A DNA stretch of 64,000 bases from Flammulina velutipes (Eukaryota > Basidiomycota > Agaricomycetes > Agaricales > Physalacriaceae), in assembly GCA_011800155.1 (NCBI GenBank), contig JAALGH010000011.1:682001-746000 (forward strand). The letters are read 5' to 3'. Positions 1-8,639 of the stretch are shown here, piece by piece. The notes beneath the pieces were generated by a model. It was given only the letters and a program-made list of their open reading frames with translations. It was not told the origin of the DNA and did not search any database. Position numbers and translations under genes: made by a program. Numbering within the stretch: position 1 is the stretch's first letter; every line of letters starts with the position of its first letter.

Positions 1-498
1 CTTTAAATCTTCAAGTCTTGAATGTTCTCTTGGTATGTGGACTTGCTTCTTCTTTTCTTATGCTTGCTAATCATTGTCTCTTGTTCAAGAGTGCTCTCTT
101 TTGACTGTGTTCACTGTTCTGGTATGTGTCTTGCTCTTTTGACTTATATCTTTGATTAATCTGCTCTTTCTTTAGTATTTCTTTTGAACTATTGTATGTT
201 AGCTATTTATTAGAGTATATTATATCTGTTTATTGATAGTTGCAATGATAATTAATTGTTTTCTATCTAAATTGTGTGATGTTTATCTTTATTAGCTTTT
301 AATCAAGGTTATTATATTAATGGAATTAGACAGCTTTAAGTCAGACTCAAGTAGACTTTTAGACATCTCAGACTATGGTTAAACAAAGGTCTTGGTTTAT
401 CTCAACTTGAGTGTAACTTACAAGCAACTTGAGTCAACTTACTTCAACTTAAGGTGAATTGCAGATCTAACCATTGCCTAAGTTAGCTTTCATAACTT
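1..498. other. AT-rich stretch without a supported gene
   Basis: This is strongly AT-rich sequence with many short stop-interrupted frames. It has runs such as CAACTTGAGT and ACTTAACTT variants between about 360 and 530. I see no coding signal, RNA gene or terminal repeat here. It lies beyond the 3' side of the minus-strand retroelement and could be its 3' non-coding end or flanking DNA. Confidence 0.4.
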
Positions 499-765
499 TC
501 ATAACTTGACTAACTTAAAAGCTTTAAGTTGTGATAAGTTAGCATAAGAGGAATAGCCCTTTCCAGATGCTGAAGCAGGATTTTGCGCAGCAGGCAGTGG
601 TCGCGCTCGCGCGACCACCAGCGTCTGTACCGAAGATGCCTCGGCCGCCGGTTCTTGTGGCGATAGCGGAGGCGGGCTAGCAGTAGGCGCCATGGTGTCG
701 GTGGACGGGGGCGGAGACGAGACAGTAGCCGGGGACTCCAGCGCAGGCGAAGTTCGTGCAGTCAT
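499..765 (-). CDS. Ser/Pro/Ala-rich 88-codon ORF, unknown
   Basis: The frame opens with an ATG at 765 and is rich in Ser, Pro, Ala and Thr over its first 60 residues, then becomes Lys/Leu-rich as the DNA turns AT-rich. I do not recognise it. The composition change near 540 suggests that only 540-765 could be an exon and that the rest is intron or flank. It could be a leftover of the retroelement's 3' region or a first exon of a gene running off the left edge. There is no domain or paralogue in the window to support it. Confidence 0.2.
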   Translation of the reverse strand: MTARTSPALESPATVSSPPPSTDTMAPTASPPPLSPQEPAAEASSVQTLVVARARPLPAAQNPASASGKGYSSYANLSQLKAFKLVKL

Positions 766-1305
766 AGCGTAGCCCTAGCGTAGTGATAGTTGAAAGACAA
801 GAAAAGTTGAAGTCCTTTCTTTCTCACACTACCGGGGTCCGGACCGGTGTTTAATGGATCGTCGATCATAACATCCGATTCGGAGCTGTTCTTTCCCTTT
901 CTGGGTTGCTATTGATGCCTCTCTATTCCTTGCTCGCTTCCGACTATCTCGGTTCCCACAAGTCCCATCAACTTCCTGAGCTTAATGTTCTTTTCCTCTG
1001 GCTTGCTTTATCCATGCTTGCCCCTCTTTGCCCTTCAGCACTGTTATACCTGGCAACCTGTCTTCTATTTTATTGGTTTTTGGACGCGTTCCGTCACGTG
1101 ACTGGTCACGTGCCTTCCACATGACTCGCGCCGATTTCCGATTTCCACCCGCTATGTTGGCGGGTGTTCTGACTGCCCGCTATATAGGCGGTTGACGATG
1201 AAACTTAACAAAATTTTAAATTTTGGCCTATATGACGCCTCTATATCTATAACGCCTCTATATCCCCTACCAAGGAAAATAGATGGTGTCCGCACCATCT
1301 GTTCC

Positions 1306-4300
1306 CTACGTAGTTTTATTTACCAAGTCGAGTACTCGCCCGACACTATCGCGGATCCTATGTAGCCTCTTGAAAAATACATCTCCCAGTTGTTTTGGGT
1401 CCTTTCTCGAGTAGAAAGGGATTACCCTAAACTGGGCTATCTTATCTTTCAATATCGAGCCATCAAGTTCACACAGTACGTAGTTTCCAGCCGTTGTTCG
1501 AGAAATAACAGCATATGGACCCATGAATCTTTCTTTGAACTTCGAATTTAATTCGTCTTCAATGCGCGTATTGCGCACCAGTACTAGTTCACCTGTTTTG
1601 AACTTGTACTTTGGAATTCTATTTTTATGTTCATCCATGAATCTTTCTGCTGCTCTTTTCTTGGCTTCTGTTACACGCTGTTTCATTTTCTTTACGTCTT
1701 CTTTGTGTTTTATCAACTGAGTTGCTCGATACGCTATCAAGTCGGAGTGTGAAATCAACGTATCTGGAATATCTACAAGCCAGGTAGCTTCTTCGATATC
1801 CAGTGGCAACACTGGTTCACATCCTGTTACTGCGTAAAACGGTGAATGACCCAAAGTCCTTTTAACCGTTATCCTTTCGGCCCATAGTACTTCATGTAAG
1901 AAAGCGGGCCATTCCTCTGGATGGCCTTTGCACACTTTAAACAATGATTGTCTAATGTCCCAGTGCCCTCTTTCCACTTTTCCATTGGCCTGTTTGTTGT
2001 AGGGAGTGATTAGAATCCCTTTAACACCATACTTAGCCTCGATATGGACCATTGCCTTTTTGATAGCGGGTCCGTTATCGGTGACTATCTGCTTTATACA
2101 ACCCCATCTACACAATATGTCTTCGAAAATCCAATCCCCTAAGGTCTCGGCATTCTCGTTGATTAATGCTCTGGCCTCTGGCCATCCAGTCAATCCACAT
2201 CGTGCTACTGTGACTGCATTATATCCTGAGTACTTCTTTCGAGCTCCAGTGCCGCCAGAAGTCGGCATTCTGAAGGTGTCTACAAACGCCGTTTCATAGA
2301 TCCCTGGTGTTGGAGTTATAGTTGGTTCTTTGTGTATTTTCATCTTCTGTCTCTTCTGACAGAGTACACACGTTTTCACGAACCAATTGATGTCTGTATC
2401 CATTCCTGGCCACCAGAATCTTTTCCCGACAAGTTTGCGGACGGAAAATTGACCTTTGTGCCCATGCTTGTCGTGTATGACTTGTACCACTGGCAGTCTT
2501 TTGCCTAGTAGGAGGACTCTCCGGTGTTTTCCTTCTGCATTCTTTTTGTATAACTTGTCACCAGCTATGAAGAATTCCTTGTCACTGAAGTCCCTAAGGG
2601 TTTGAAGTTGTCGATCCGCTAAGATAGCGGGTGTATAATTCTCATCCTTCAAGTAGGGTTCTACGTGTGGTAGTAAGGTTTCCCATAGCTGCTCCCTAGC
2701 TGATCGTTCTAGTTCAGGGAACTCGTCGATAGCTACCCATTTTTCTAAGTCCTCCACTGCCATAGCGGCTAGTTGGGTGACTCGGTACTCTTCCTCGACT
2801 TCTGTCGGGGTTTCTTCTACTAAGTCCTCCTGGTTCTCTTCTGGTTTGCTAACTTCGAAGAGATATCCAGTCCTAGTGTCTATGTTGTCTTTGAAGTCTT
2901 CGAAGGGTAGAGGTTTGTCTTCCTCCGCTAAGTTAGCGGGTTCCTCATATTCGAAGGTCGATAGCTCCTCTTCGTACTCGTCCCCTGGTGGACTTGGAAT
3001 GATCACATCGTTTGGCGATGCTACCCTTCTGCTGAGTCCGTCTGGGCCATGTACTTTCCCAGGTACGTGTACTAGAGTGAAGTGGAACATCAAGATTTCT
3101 TCTGCCCAGCGTTGTAGATTCCCATTGGTTAGAGAGTCTATATTGGACAACATTCCCTTGATGTACTTTGCATCGACTTCAATTTTCAATTTCCTACATC
3201 CAAGTAAATAATACTTGCAAGCCATTAACGCACGGTGCAGACCAAATAACTCCCGCTTTGATTGCGAGTACCTGGCTTCCCGCTCGTCCAAGGTTATGGA
3301 CAGGAACTTAGCAAAATAGCGTTTCTTAGGGTCTTCTGGATCCTCTTGGGACAGATAAAACCCAACCACCATGTAAGAAGTGTCGACCGACAAGATAACG
3401 GGTGTTGGCCAGTCATAATTCAGTGGTTTCAACATGGGGCTTGTTTCCAACGCTCTTTTGAGTGCATCCATTGACGCTTGTTCTTCCTCTCCCCAGACGA
3501 ATGGTACTCCATCCCTGGTGAGTCTAGTCATTGCCAATGCTTTCTTTGAATAATCCTTGACAAAAGTTCGAAATACTCCCGCTGTCCCGAGAAATGAGCG
3601 GACATCTCTAAGACATTCGCACGGCAACCAGTCTGAGATGACTTTTACTCTATCTTCAGCTGGTTTTCGTCCTTCATAACAACAAGTGTGTCCGACTACT
3701 ACTGTTTCATTGGCACAGATGATTGCTTTGTGTCCTGAGAAAGTTCCACCCGAGTATTTCATTCTTTGTATAATTCTATTCATATTCACCATGTGTTCCC
3801 ATACAAAACGGCGAATTCCTGGGTTTTCTGGAATGGTTTCGAAGTTCCCTTCCTTGTCCTGATACCTAGTGGCGGGTCCTCTTACAGGAACATCGTCAAT
3901 ATAGGGCCGCGTATATGTCGGGATTTCATCTTTGAGAATATGAGTGACATCCTCATGGAATATTGGAACTGAGTTCGTCCAACCCATGGGTAATGTCTTT
4001 AATCGCAAAGCCCCATAGGGCGTCGAGAAGGTAGTCATGTCTCTCGATTTTTCTGACAAGTGGCGTTCATCGTACCCTACATACAGGTCCAAAGTTCCCC
4101 CACAGGCTCTTCCTGCAAATGCCTCCGCTAACTCTTCGGTAGCGGGTGGTAGACTAGAATGCGCTATGGTGACGGCATTTAGCGGCTCCAAACTATGTAC
4201 TAGTCGAAGTTTCTTGCCGTCCTTCTTGACCACGCAAAACCATCTCGAGCGATATGAGGAGTTCGAAGGCTCATATACGCCTGAGTCTAGCTTATTTTTG

Positions 4301-5166
4301 ATGATAGCGCAGACTTCATTAAAAATCCCTGGCGGGATTTTAATGTTCTTCAATACCCATGGTACATGTGGTATTACTGGCATATCTACAGGTGGAAAGA
4401 AGTCCTCTCGAAACCTTCCTTTCTCTGTCTCTTCCCAGGCAAAACCTTGGTTCTGTTTACACATTAAGTCATCGATCAAGTCCCTTTCCTGAGGCCACAG
4501 AAAATCCCCGACGTGGTCTCTCTGGACTTGTTCACGTCGTTCTTCTGTGTATCTTCCTGTCGGAGTGAAGCTTGGCGGGTTGGGATTTAACTCCAACATG
4601 CCTTCGAGTGGATCCCCGACAATATTGCGGATGATCCTGAACTCCTCGGGTAAGGTTCCCAGGTGAGGTTTGACTTTCAATGCGACTGGTTTGTATTTCT
4701 TAGTGGCTAAGACCTGTCTGGGTGTTGATTCCCGTTTTCTTGAGTCTAAATATTCTTGCTGTGAGAGAGTGAGTTCCTTCTGTGGGATACTAACTGTCAA
4801 ATTCTGAAGTATTTTCTCAAGTCCTCGAGGGACTGAGTCGAACAAGTTCACCGTTACTGGCTGATATTGTTCGACCTCCTCTAAAATCCAATCTGAGTCT
4901 AGTCGGACTTGTGGTAACAAGACCCGACTTCCTGGCGGGTGGTCCGAAGTGGACGTACCCGATGCTGTTCCATAACGGAACCCATTCCGCAATGCTTTAG
5001 CGGCCTTGTTAACACCATCGGAGGACTGTGACAGGTACAAGCTAGTTAATGCTTGACTATCAAACGTCTGACGGGATTTTTCTGGCACAAAGGTGCGCTC
5101 GATCTGTATTTCACCATTCTCTGCTTGTCCAACTACTAGAGCCACCTCTCCTTGATCATTGATCAA
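1306..5166 (-). CDS. pol: Retrotransposon pol: reverse transcriptase, RNase H, integrase
   Basis: This uninterrupted 1,286-codon ORF opens at a TTG, so it is probably reached by frameshift from the protease frame rather than by its own start. The N-terminal third is a linker. The RT domain lies near residues 270-490 and carries the catalytic YIDD motif. RNase H follows (SVDTSY, then ELFGLHRAL), then the integrase zinc motif (HDKHGH and CVLCQKR). The integrase core has its three acids in VDTFRMP, TDNGPAI and NGKVERGH. A GPY/F-like segment (MGPYAVI) and a short tail end the protein. All catalytic residues I can check are present. I see no chromodomain after the GPY/F part. Confidence 0.9.
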   Translation of the reverse strand: MINDQGEVALVVGQAENGEIQIERTFVPEKSRQTFDSQALTSLYLSQSSDGVNKAAKALRNGFRYGTASGTSTSDHPPGSRVLLPQVRLDSDWILEEVEQYQPVTVNLFDSVPRGLEKILQNLTVSIPQKELTLSQQEYLDSRKRESTPRQVLATKKYKPVALKVKPHLGTLPEEFRIIRNIVGDPLEGMLELNPNPPSFTPTGRYTEERREQVQRDHVGDFLWPQERDLIDDLMCKQNQGFAWEETEKGRFREDFFPPVDMPVIPHVPWVLKNIKIPPGIFNEVCAIIKNKLDSGVYEPSNSSYRSRWFCVVKKDGKKLRLVHSLEPLNAVTIAHSSLPPATEELAEAFAGRACGGTLDLYVGYDERHLSEKSRDMTTFSTPYGALRLKTLPMGWTNSVPIFHEDVTHILKDEIPTYTRPYIDDVPVRGPATRYQDKEGNFETIPENPGIRRFVWEHMVNMNRIIQRMKYSGGTFSGHKAIICANETVVVGHTCCYEGRKPAEDRVKVISDWLPCECLRDVRSFLGTAGVFRTFVKDYSKKALAMTRLTRDGVPFVWGEEEQASMDALKRALETSPMLKPLNYDWPTPVILSVDTSYMVVGFYLSQEDPEDPKKRYFAKFLSITLDEREARYSQSKRELFGLHRALMACKYYLLGCRKLKIEVDAKYIKGMLSNIDSLTNGNLQRWAEEILMFHFTLVHVPGKVHGPDGLSRRVASPNDVIIPSPPGDEYEEELSTFEYEEPANLAEEDKPLPFEDFKDNIDTRTGYLFEVSKPEENQEDLVEETPTEVEEEYRVTQLAAMAVEDLEKWVAIDEFPELERSAREQLWETLLPHVEPYLKDENYTPAILADRQLQTLRDFSDKEFFIAGDKLYKKNAEGKHRRVLLLGKRLPVVQVIHDKHGHKGQFSVRKLVGKRFWWPGMDTDINWFVKTCVLCQKRQKMKIHKEPTITPTPGIYETAFVDTFRMPTSGGTGARKKYSGYNAVTVARCGLTGWPEARALINENAETLGDWIFEDILCRWGCIKQIVTDNGPAIKKAMVHIEAKYGVKGILITPYNKQANGKVERGHWDIRQSLFKVCKGHPEEWPAFLHEVLWAERITVKRTLGHSPFYAVTGCEPVLPLDIEEATWLVDIPDTLISHSDLIAYRATQLIKHKEDVKKMKQRVTEAKKRAAERFMDEHKNRIPKYKFKTGELVLVRNTRIEDELNSKFKERFMGPYAVISRTTAGNYVLCELDGSILKDKIAQFRVIPFYSRKDPKQLGDVFFKRLHRIRDSVGRVLDLVNKTT

Positions 5167-6104
5167 TTCCTCGAGTGCTCCGGAAAAACCGGTCCGGTGC
5201 CAGGTTGTTGTTGGTAGCGGGGCATTTGCCCCCGCTTGTATGTCGGGAGGGTAAGTCGTTTTCCATTACTAGGATCAGTAATGGTAGCAACTACTCCTCC
5301 ATCGCGCAGTACGGATGTATTAATACTAGATACTACATCGAAGGGTCTTCCCAGAAGTACTTCATACGCTGGATCCCTAATGATGTGTACTTGAAGGAAA
5401 TATACGATTCCCCCGAAGTCGAAAGCCAAGTTCCTTGCCAGTCCCACTGTCTTGGTCTGACCTTTGTCTGCACTTTCCATAGTGATGGAAAAGGATGGAT
5501 CGAAAGGTACGCCTAACTCCAACGCGGCCTTAAGTGACATAGACACTATTTGCGACCCGCTATCTAGGAGGCTCTCTTTCTTTCCTGCCCCGCCAATCGT
5601 TGGCCAGAGAGTTCTGAGATCAGCACTTTCGGACGCAACATTGGTGCGTGGCATCTGATACGGACCCGTGTAGCCAGTATGATTAAACAGTTGCTCGACT
5701 AAGTCGTGCACTACTACAGACCCTAGTGGTAACTGGGTTGTATCTTGTAGATTTACTGAGTAATATCGTGGGTCTTCACTTTGGTGATACTCCGCTTCCA
5801 TAGCGGGCCCGCTGCCTGAGTCTAATTCAGACATTTGTTGAATGTTAACTTTAACATTCTTTGCTTTGAGATTCTCTAGCAAATCCTTCTGCCAGGCTTC
5901 ATTCGTGGCAAGAAGTTCCTCTGGAAGGAGTGTCTTCCAAAGGGATCTCCAACCAGGGTTTCTGAGTAGGAGGTCCTTGAGCTTCGAAATGCGCTGATAG
6001 CTTTTGTGCTTTTCCTGCTCCTTTGGAGTACTGTTCTCTTCCTTCGGGGAGCATTCTCTGCTTCCTCTACAGAAACCGCCGGGATAGCGGCCTCTGTCCG
6101 TTTC
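5163..6104 (-). CDS. Retrotransposon protease frame
   Basis: The frame is open from 6104 to the TGA at 5163-5165. It contains a retropepsin-like active site, LLDSGSQIVS, that is DSG rather than DTG, followed by a typical LLGRPF segment near the C-end of the fold. Frame 5883 to about 6045 also reads like real protein (Lys/Leu/Glu-rich, helical), although no ATG opens it. It is therefore probably translated as part of a gag-pol fusion. The change from the preceding frame falls at a run of four G on the plus strand (6046-6049), and the change into pol falls at a run of five A near 5184-5190. Single-base indels there would explain both. Confidence 0.75.
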   Translation of the reverse strand, partial: ETDRGRYPGGFCRGSRECSPKEENSTPKEQEKHKSYQRISKLKDLLLRNPGWRSLWKTLLPEELLATNEAWQKDLLENLKAKNVKVNIQQMSELDSGSGPAMEAEYHQSEDPRYYSVNLQDTTQLPLGSVVVHDLVEQLFNHTGYTGPYQMPRTNVASESADLRTLWPTIGGAGKKESLLDSGSQIVSMSLKAALELGVPFDPSFSITMESADKGQTKTVGLARNLAFDFGGIVYFLQVHIIRDPAYEVLLGRPFDVVSSINTSVLRDGGVVATITDPSNGKRLTLPTYKRGQMPRYQQQPGTGPVFPEHSRN

Positions 6105-6496
6105 TTAGCGGGACCCGCTTCGATAGCGGGCTCCGGTCCTTCCAACACTTCTTCCAATAGATCACTCAGTTCTGGCTCTTCCTCTTCAGGAGGTGCGACG
6201 AACTGAACTTTCTTAGGTCTACTAGGCAACACTACTTCTACTCTAAGTCCCTTCGTGGGGCCGGGCTTTATCGGGTTTTCTTTGGGTATATTGGGTATAT
6301 TGGGTATAACTGGTTCTCTTTCCTTAGCAGTATGGCTTCGAGTACTACGAATAGTATTCTGGCTCTCAGGAGGGGCAGTTCTCTTAAGTAGTAACTCAGA
6401 GGAACCCCCGTCCGTCCTCGAGCCTAATCGAAACCCTCCTGCAAGTAGGTGGGGTCGATCATCTGCTGTTGAAGGAAAACCGTCCGATCTATCTGT
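5876..6496 (-). CDS. Post-gag acidic linker frame of the retroelement
   Basis: This frame is open from 6496 to a TAG at 5876-5878 and overlaps the end of gag by 73 nt in the -1 register. It encodes a Pro/Glu/Lys-rich, low-complexity stretch with three tandem copies of a 9 bp unit (TTGGGTATA on the plus strand, 6282-6308). About 6050-6240 reads as an acidic linker (PPEEEEPELSDLLEEV). No ATG opens it, so it most likely begins by -1 frameshift from gag. Below about 6046 the plausible coding frame switches to the protease frame, so the last 170 nt of this frame are probably not translated in an intact relative. Confidence 0.6.
   Translation of the reverse strand, partial: TDRSDGFPSTADDRPHLLAGGFRLGSRTDGGSSELLLKRTAPPESQNTIRSTRSHTAKEREPVIPNIPNIPKENPIKPGPTKGLRVEVVLPSRPKKVQFVAPPEEEEPELSDLLEEVLEGPEPAIEAGPAKKRTEAAIPAVSVEEAENAPRRKRTVLQRSRKSTKAISAFRSSRTSYSETLVGDPFGRHSFQRNFLPRMKPGRRIC
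6282..6308. repeat. Three tandem copies of a 9 bp unit
   Basis: The unit TTGGGTATA is repeated exactly three times on the plus strand. Read on the minus strand in the post-gag frame it keeps the reading frame and encodes a repeated Pro-Asn-Ile unit, so copy-number change would not disrupt the frame. Confidence 0.8.
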
Positions 6497-7845
6497 TCAG
6501 TCGGAGGAAAGAAGTCTTCCTGAAATAGCCCTTCGTAGTTTTGTGCGCTAGCGGGTGGATTGGGACCATGTTCTCTGATGTACTTAAGTACTTGTTCCAT
6601 TGGAGACATGCCATCTTTGCGCTTGCTTAGCGAAATTCCATCGGCTGTAAAGTACCAATTGGAGTTCCCTGGTTTATATATCCAGCCTTCTTTCTCGAAC
6701 TTGTTCTTCTCAGGGCATTCTGTGAGGAAATGCCCATGTTCGTCGCAGAAATAACATTTCCCGCTAAGGGAGCGGGCACGTGACGGGTTAAAGTTCGCCG
6801 GGACAGGAAGTATTCCTTTTGGCATAGGCTGTATTGGAGGTCTAGGGGCTTGGTACGACGTGTTTTGTTGCACATAGTTCCCCATATGTTCAGTCGGGTA
6901 ACTCTGCATTTGTATTTGTCGAGTTCCCATCCTATCCATCATAGCCATTAACCTGCGGGATTCTTCCTGTCGGACTTTCTCTAACTCCCTCATTTCGTCC
7001 TGTCGAGCCTTCTCGATGGCCTTGAGTGTATCTGCCAACGAGTTGATGCTGGCAACTTGGTCATGCATATCTTCGATCTTGACCCGCGTTGTTGACGGGG
7101 AAATGAGTTCCCGTTCGTACGTGTTCCCTGTTCTCATTGGGGCACCACCGAACGTTTCTATTTCCTCTAAGTACTTTTCTGCGACTTTAATGACTTCGCC
7201 TAGAGTCCACCGCTGTCCCAGCGGTCTATTTGGAGGGACAGGGATTGCCCGTAAATCATTGTAGATCGCCGCCCAGGCGGGTCCCACAAAGCACTGCTGG
7301 ACTAGATCGAGTACCGATTTCTGAGTGACATCTCCAATATCGATTAGATATTGAAGTTTGTGCACGACTTCTCGGCGGAACTCCATCATTCTATCCTTTG
7401 AGCCTATGGGACGCGCCTTGTAGTGCGTCAAAAGTTCTTCGACCTCTCGCATGGTATATTCTTGATCTTGCTCACCCTTATTGTATAGCTTAAGGATGGC
7501 CTTTTTGTATGCTAACCAGTCACCCGCCGAGTATTCGGGTAGGGCGACCCACTGTCTTCGTATGTCATAGTCTACATAGACTCCTGCAATTTCGATCTGA
7601 ACTTGAGGGTTGGTTACACGGTTTACTGAGTAGATCCATTCCAGTCCCATGAAGTATTCTCTGATTCCCCCGTCTCTGAAGCGGGGGGCATCTTTACTTC
7701 CAGGCGCCGGTAGTTTCTTGCCCGCAATTTCCGCTTGTGTTTGAGCACTAAGTTGGTTCACGAAATTGTTAACGGGAGCTAGGTTTGGCTGTCCAGCAGC
7801 TTGGCCCGCGTTCCCTCCTGCGTTGTTGTTTTCCTGATCTGCCAT
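6424..7845 (-). CDS. gag: Retrotransposon Gag with CCHC zinc knuckle
   Basis: This 473-codon ORF starts at an ATG (7845-7843). The N-terminus is Asn/Ala/Gln-rich, the middle (about residues 60-230) looks like a retrotransposon capsid region, and residues about 270-310 form a charged coiled-coil-like stretch. A CX2CX4HX4C zinc knuckle (CYFCDEHGHFLTEC) sits near residue 365. It ends at TAG 6424-6426, three bases after the in-frame heptamer G_GGT_TTC. The upstream ORF ends 17 nt before this start. The ORF is intact, so it is probably not very old. Confidence 0.85.
   Translation of the reverse strand: MADQENNNAGGNAGQAAGQPNLAPVNNFVNQLSAQTQAEIAGKKLPAPGSKDAPRFRDGGIREYFMGLEWIYSVNRVTNPQVQIEIAGVYVDYDIRRQWVALPEYSAGDWLAYKKAILKLYNKGEQDQEYTMREVEELLTHYKARPIGSKDRMMEFRREVVHKLQYLIDIGDVTQKSVLDLVQQCFVGPAWAAIYNDLRAIPVPPNRPLGQRWTLGEVIKVAEKYLEEIETFGGAPMRTGNTYERELISPSTTRVKIEDMHDQVASINSLADTLKAIEKARQDEMRELEKVRQEESRRLMAMMDRMGTRQIQMQSYPTEHMGNYVQQNTSYQAPRPPIQPMPKGILPVPANFNPSRARSLSGKCYFCDEHGHFLTECPEKNKFEKEGWIYKPGNSNWYFTADGISLSKRKDGMSPMEQVLKYIREHGPNPPASAQNYEGLFQEDFFPPTEQIDRTVFLQQQMIDPTYLQEGFD
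6430..6436 (-). promoter_or_regulatory. Candidate -1 ribosomal frameshift heptamer (G_GGT_TTC)
   Basis: The last gag codons read GAG GGT TTC GAT TAG. The heptamer GGGTTTC fits X_XXY_YYZ in the gag frame and lies just before the stop. The frame entered after a -1 slip stays open for more than 500 nt. I did not identify a clear downstream pseudoknot. Confidence 0.6.
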
Positions 7846-7862
7846 TGGGAATAGAGGTTGTC

Positions 7863-8264
7863 CTAAAGGTACAGCCTGTCTAAATTTCTCAAATAGCGGG
7901 TGGACTTGATCGAGATCAAATCGGTCTGCAAACGGACTAAGTTCGTTTGGTGAAGGGGTGTGAGGTCTTCGGGGTATTGGACTTGGTAAAAGTCTTGGAA
8001 GACGACTCGAAAGCGGGACTGTGGATAATATAAATCCGGGGGATAGGCTGGTTCCGACACTAAATCGGGTGGTAGCTTTTTAGGCTTTTTGTTTGGCGGA
8101 CGCGGTCTGCGTTCGTCTGGATATCCGTTGAATAGGTCGCCTGGTTTAGGACGATTTTCGCGTAGATTCCTTACAACTGGAGCACCTGAGTTTTCACCCA
8201 AGTTCGCTCTACGGTTGTTTTGTTGTTCTAAAGCTAAGCTTTGACTAGTTGGCGTTTCCGACAA
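7863..8264 (-). CDS. Upstream ORF of the retroelement, basic N-terminal Gag-like region
   Basis: This 133-codon frame opens at a TTG at 8264 and stays open somewhat further upstream, but no ATG is seen. It encodes a Pro/Arg/Lys-rich segment (RPRPPNKKPKKLPPDL) followed by an aromatic-rich part. It ends 17 nt before the gag ATG. It could be the 5' part of Gag separated by a frameshift, or a leader ORF. I do not recognise a domain. Confidence 0.4.
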   Translation of the reverse strand: MSETPTSQSLALEQQNNRRANLGENSGAPVVRNLRENRPKPGDLFNGYPDERRPRPPNKKPKKLPPDLVSEPAYPPDLYYPQSRFRVVFQDFYQVQYPEDLTPLHQTNLVRLQTDLISIKSTRYLRNLDRLYL

Positions 8265-8370
8265 CTTAGCGGTTGGCTTGGCTTTTGGGGCTATTTTGGA
8301 TTGGGTGTAGAAATAACTTGTTAACTCTTGTTTTACGAAGAATCGACTAAGTCAAATTTATCACCCCTCG

Positions 8371-8382
8371 CGGTGGGCTCCA
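8371..8382 (-). other. Possible tRNA primer-binding site
   Basis: The minus strand reads TGGAGCCCACCG just upstream of the first ORF. That begins with the TGG expected to pair with a tRNA 3' CCA. It would place the 3' end of the 5' LTR at about 8383. The preceding bases (CATATTT) do not end in the usual CA, and I could not name the tRNA, so this is weak. Confidence 0.3.
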
Positions 8383-8418
8383 AAATATGATGAGCAGTGC
8401 AAAAGAACACCACCAAAT

Positions 8419-8437
8419 CACACACACACACACACAC
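8419..8437. repeat. (CA)n microsatellite
   Basis: A run of about nine CA dinucleotides lies immediately outside the candidate primer-binding site. Confidence 0.85.
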
Positions 8438-8639
8438 TAACAAGTAGGCGTGGAAATGCAAGTCCGCTTCGATAGCGGGTCTGCTTTTGATTGTTTAGAG
8501 TTCGATGAACTGGTCTTTGGGGTTTCGGGAAGGTATGGGGGTTCGATTGCAACGGTTCAAAATGTATAACAAGTTCGAGGGGTAACAGGGATCTGATCTT
8601 TAGTTGAAAACTAGAGGCCAACAAGAGTCACAGGCCGAT

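Noticed and set aside
1094..1115. Two CACGTG palindromes as a regulatory site
   Set aside because: Two 6 bp matches without a defined promoter next to them are not enough to call a site.
906..1124. Hydrophobic plus-strand 72-codon frame near the 3' end of the retroelement
   Set aside because: It opens with TTG, shows no family similarity, and lies in the probable non-coding end of a minus-strand element.
1523..5658. Several plus-strand frames of 64-151 codons
   Set aside because: They are antisense to the clearly coding pol and protease frames and follow from their codon composition.
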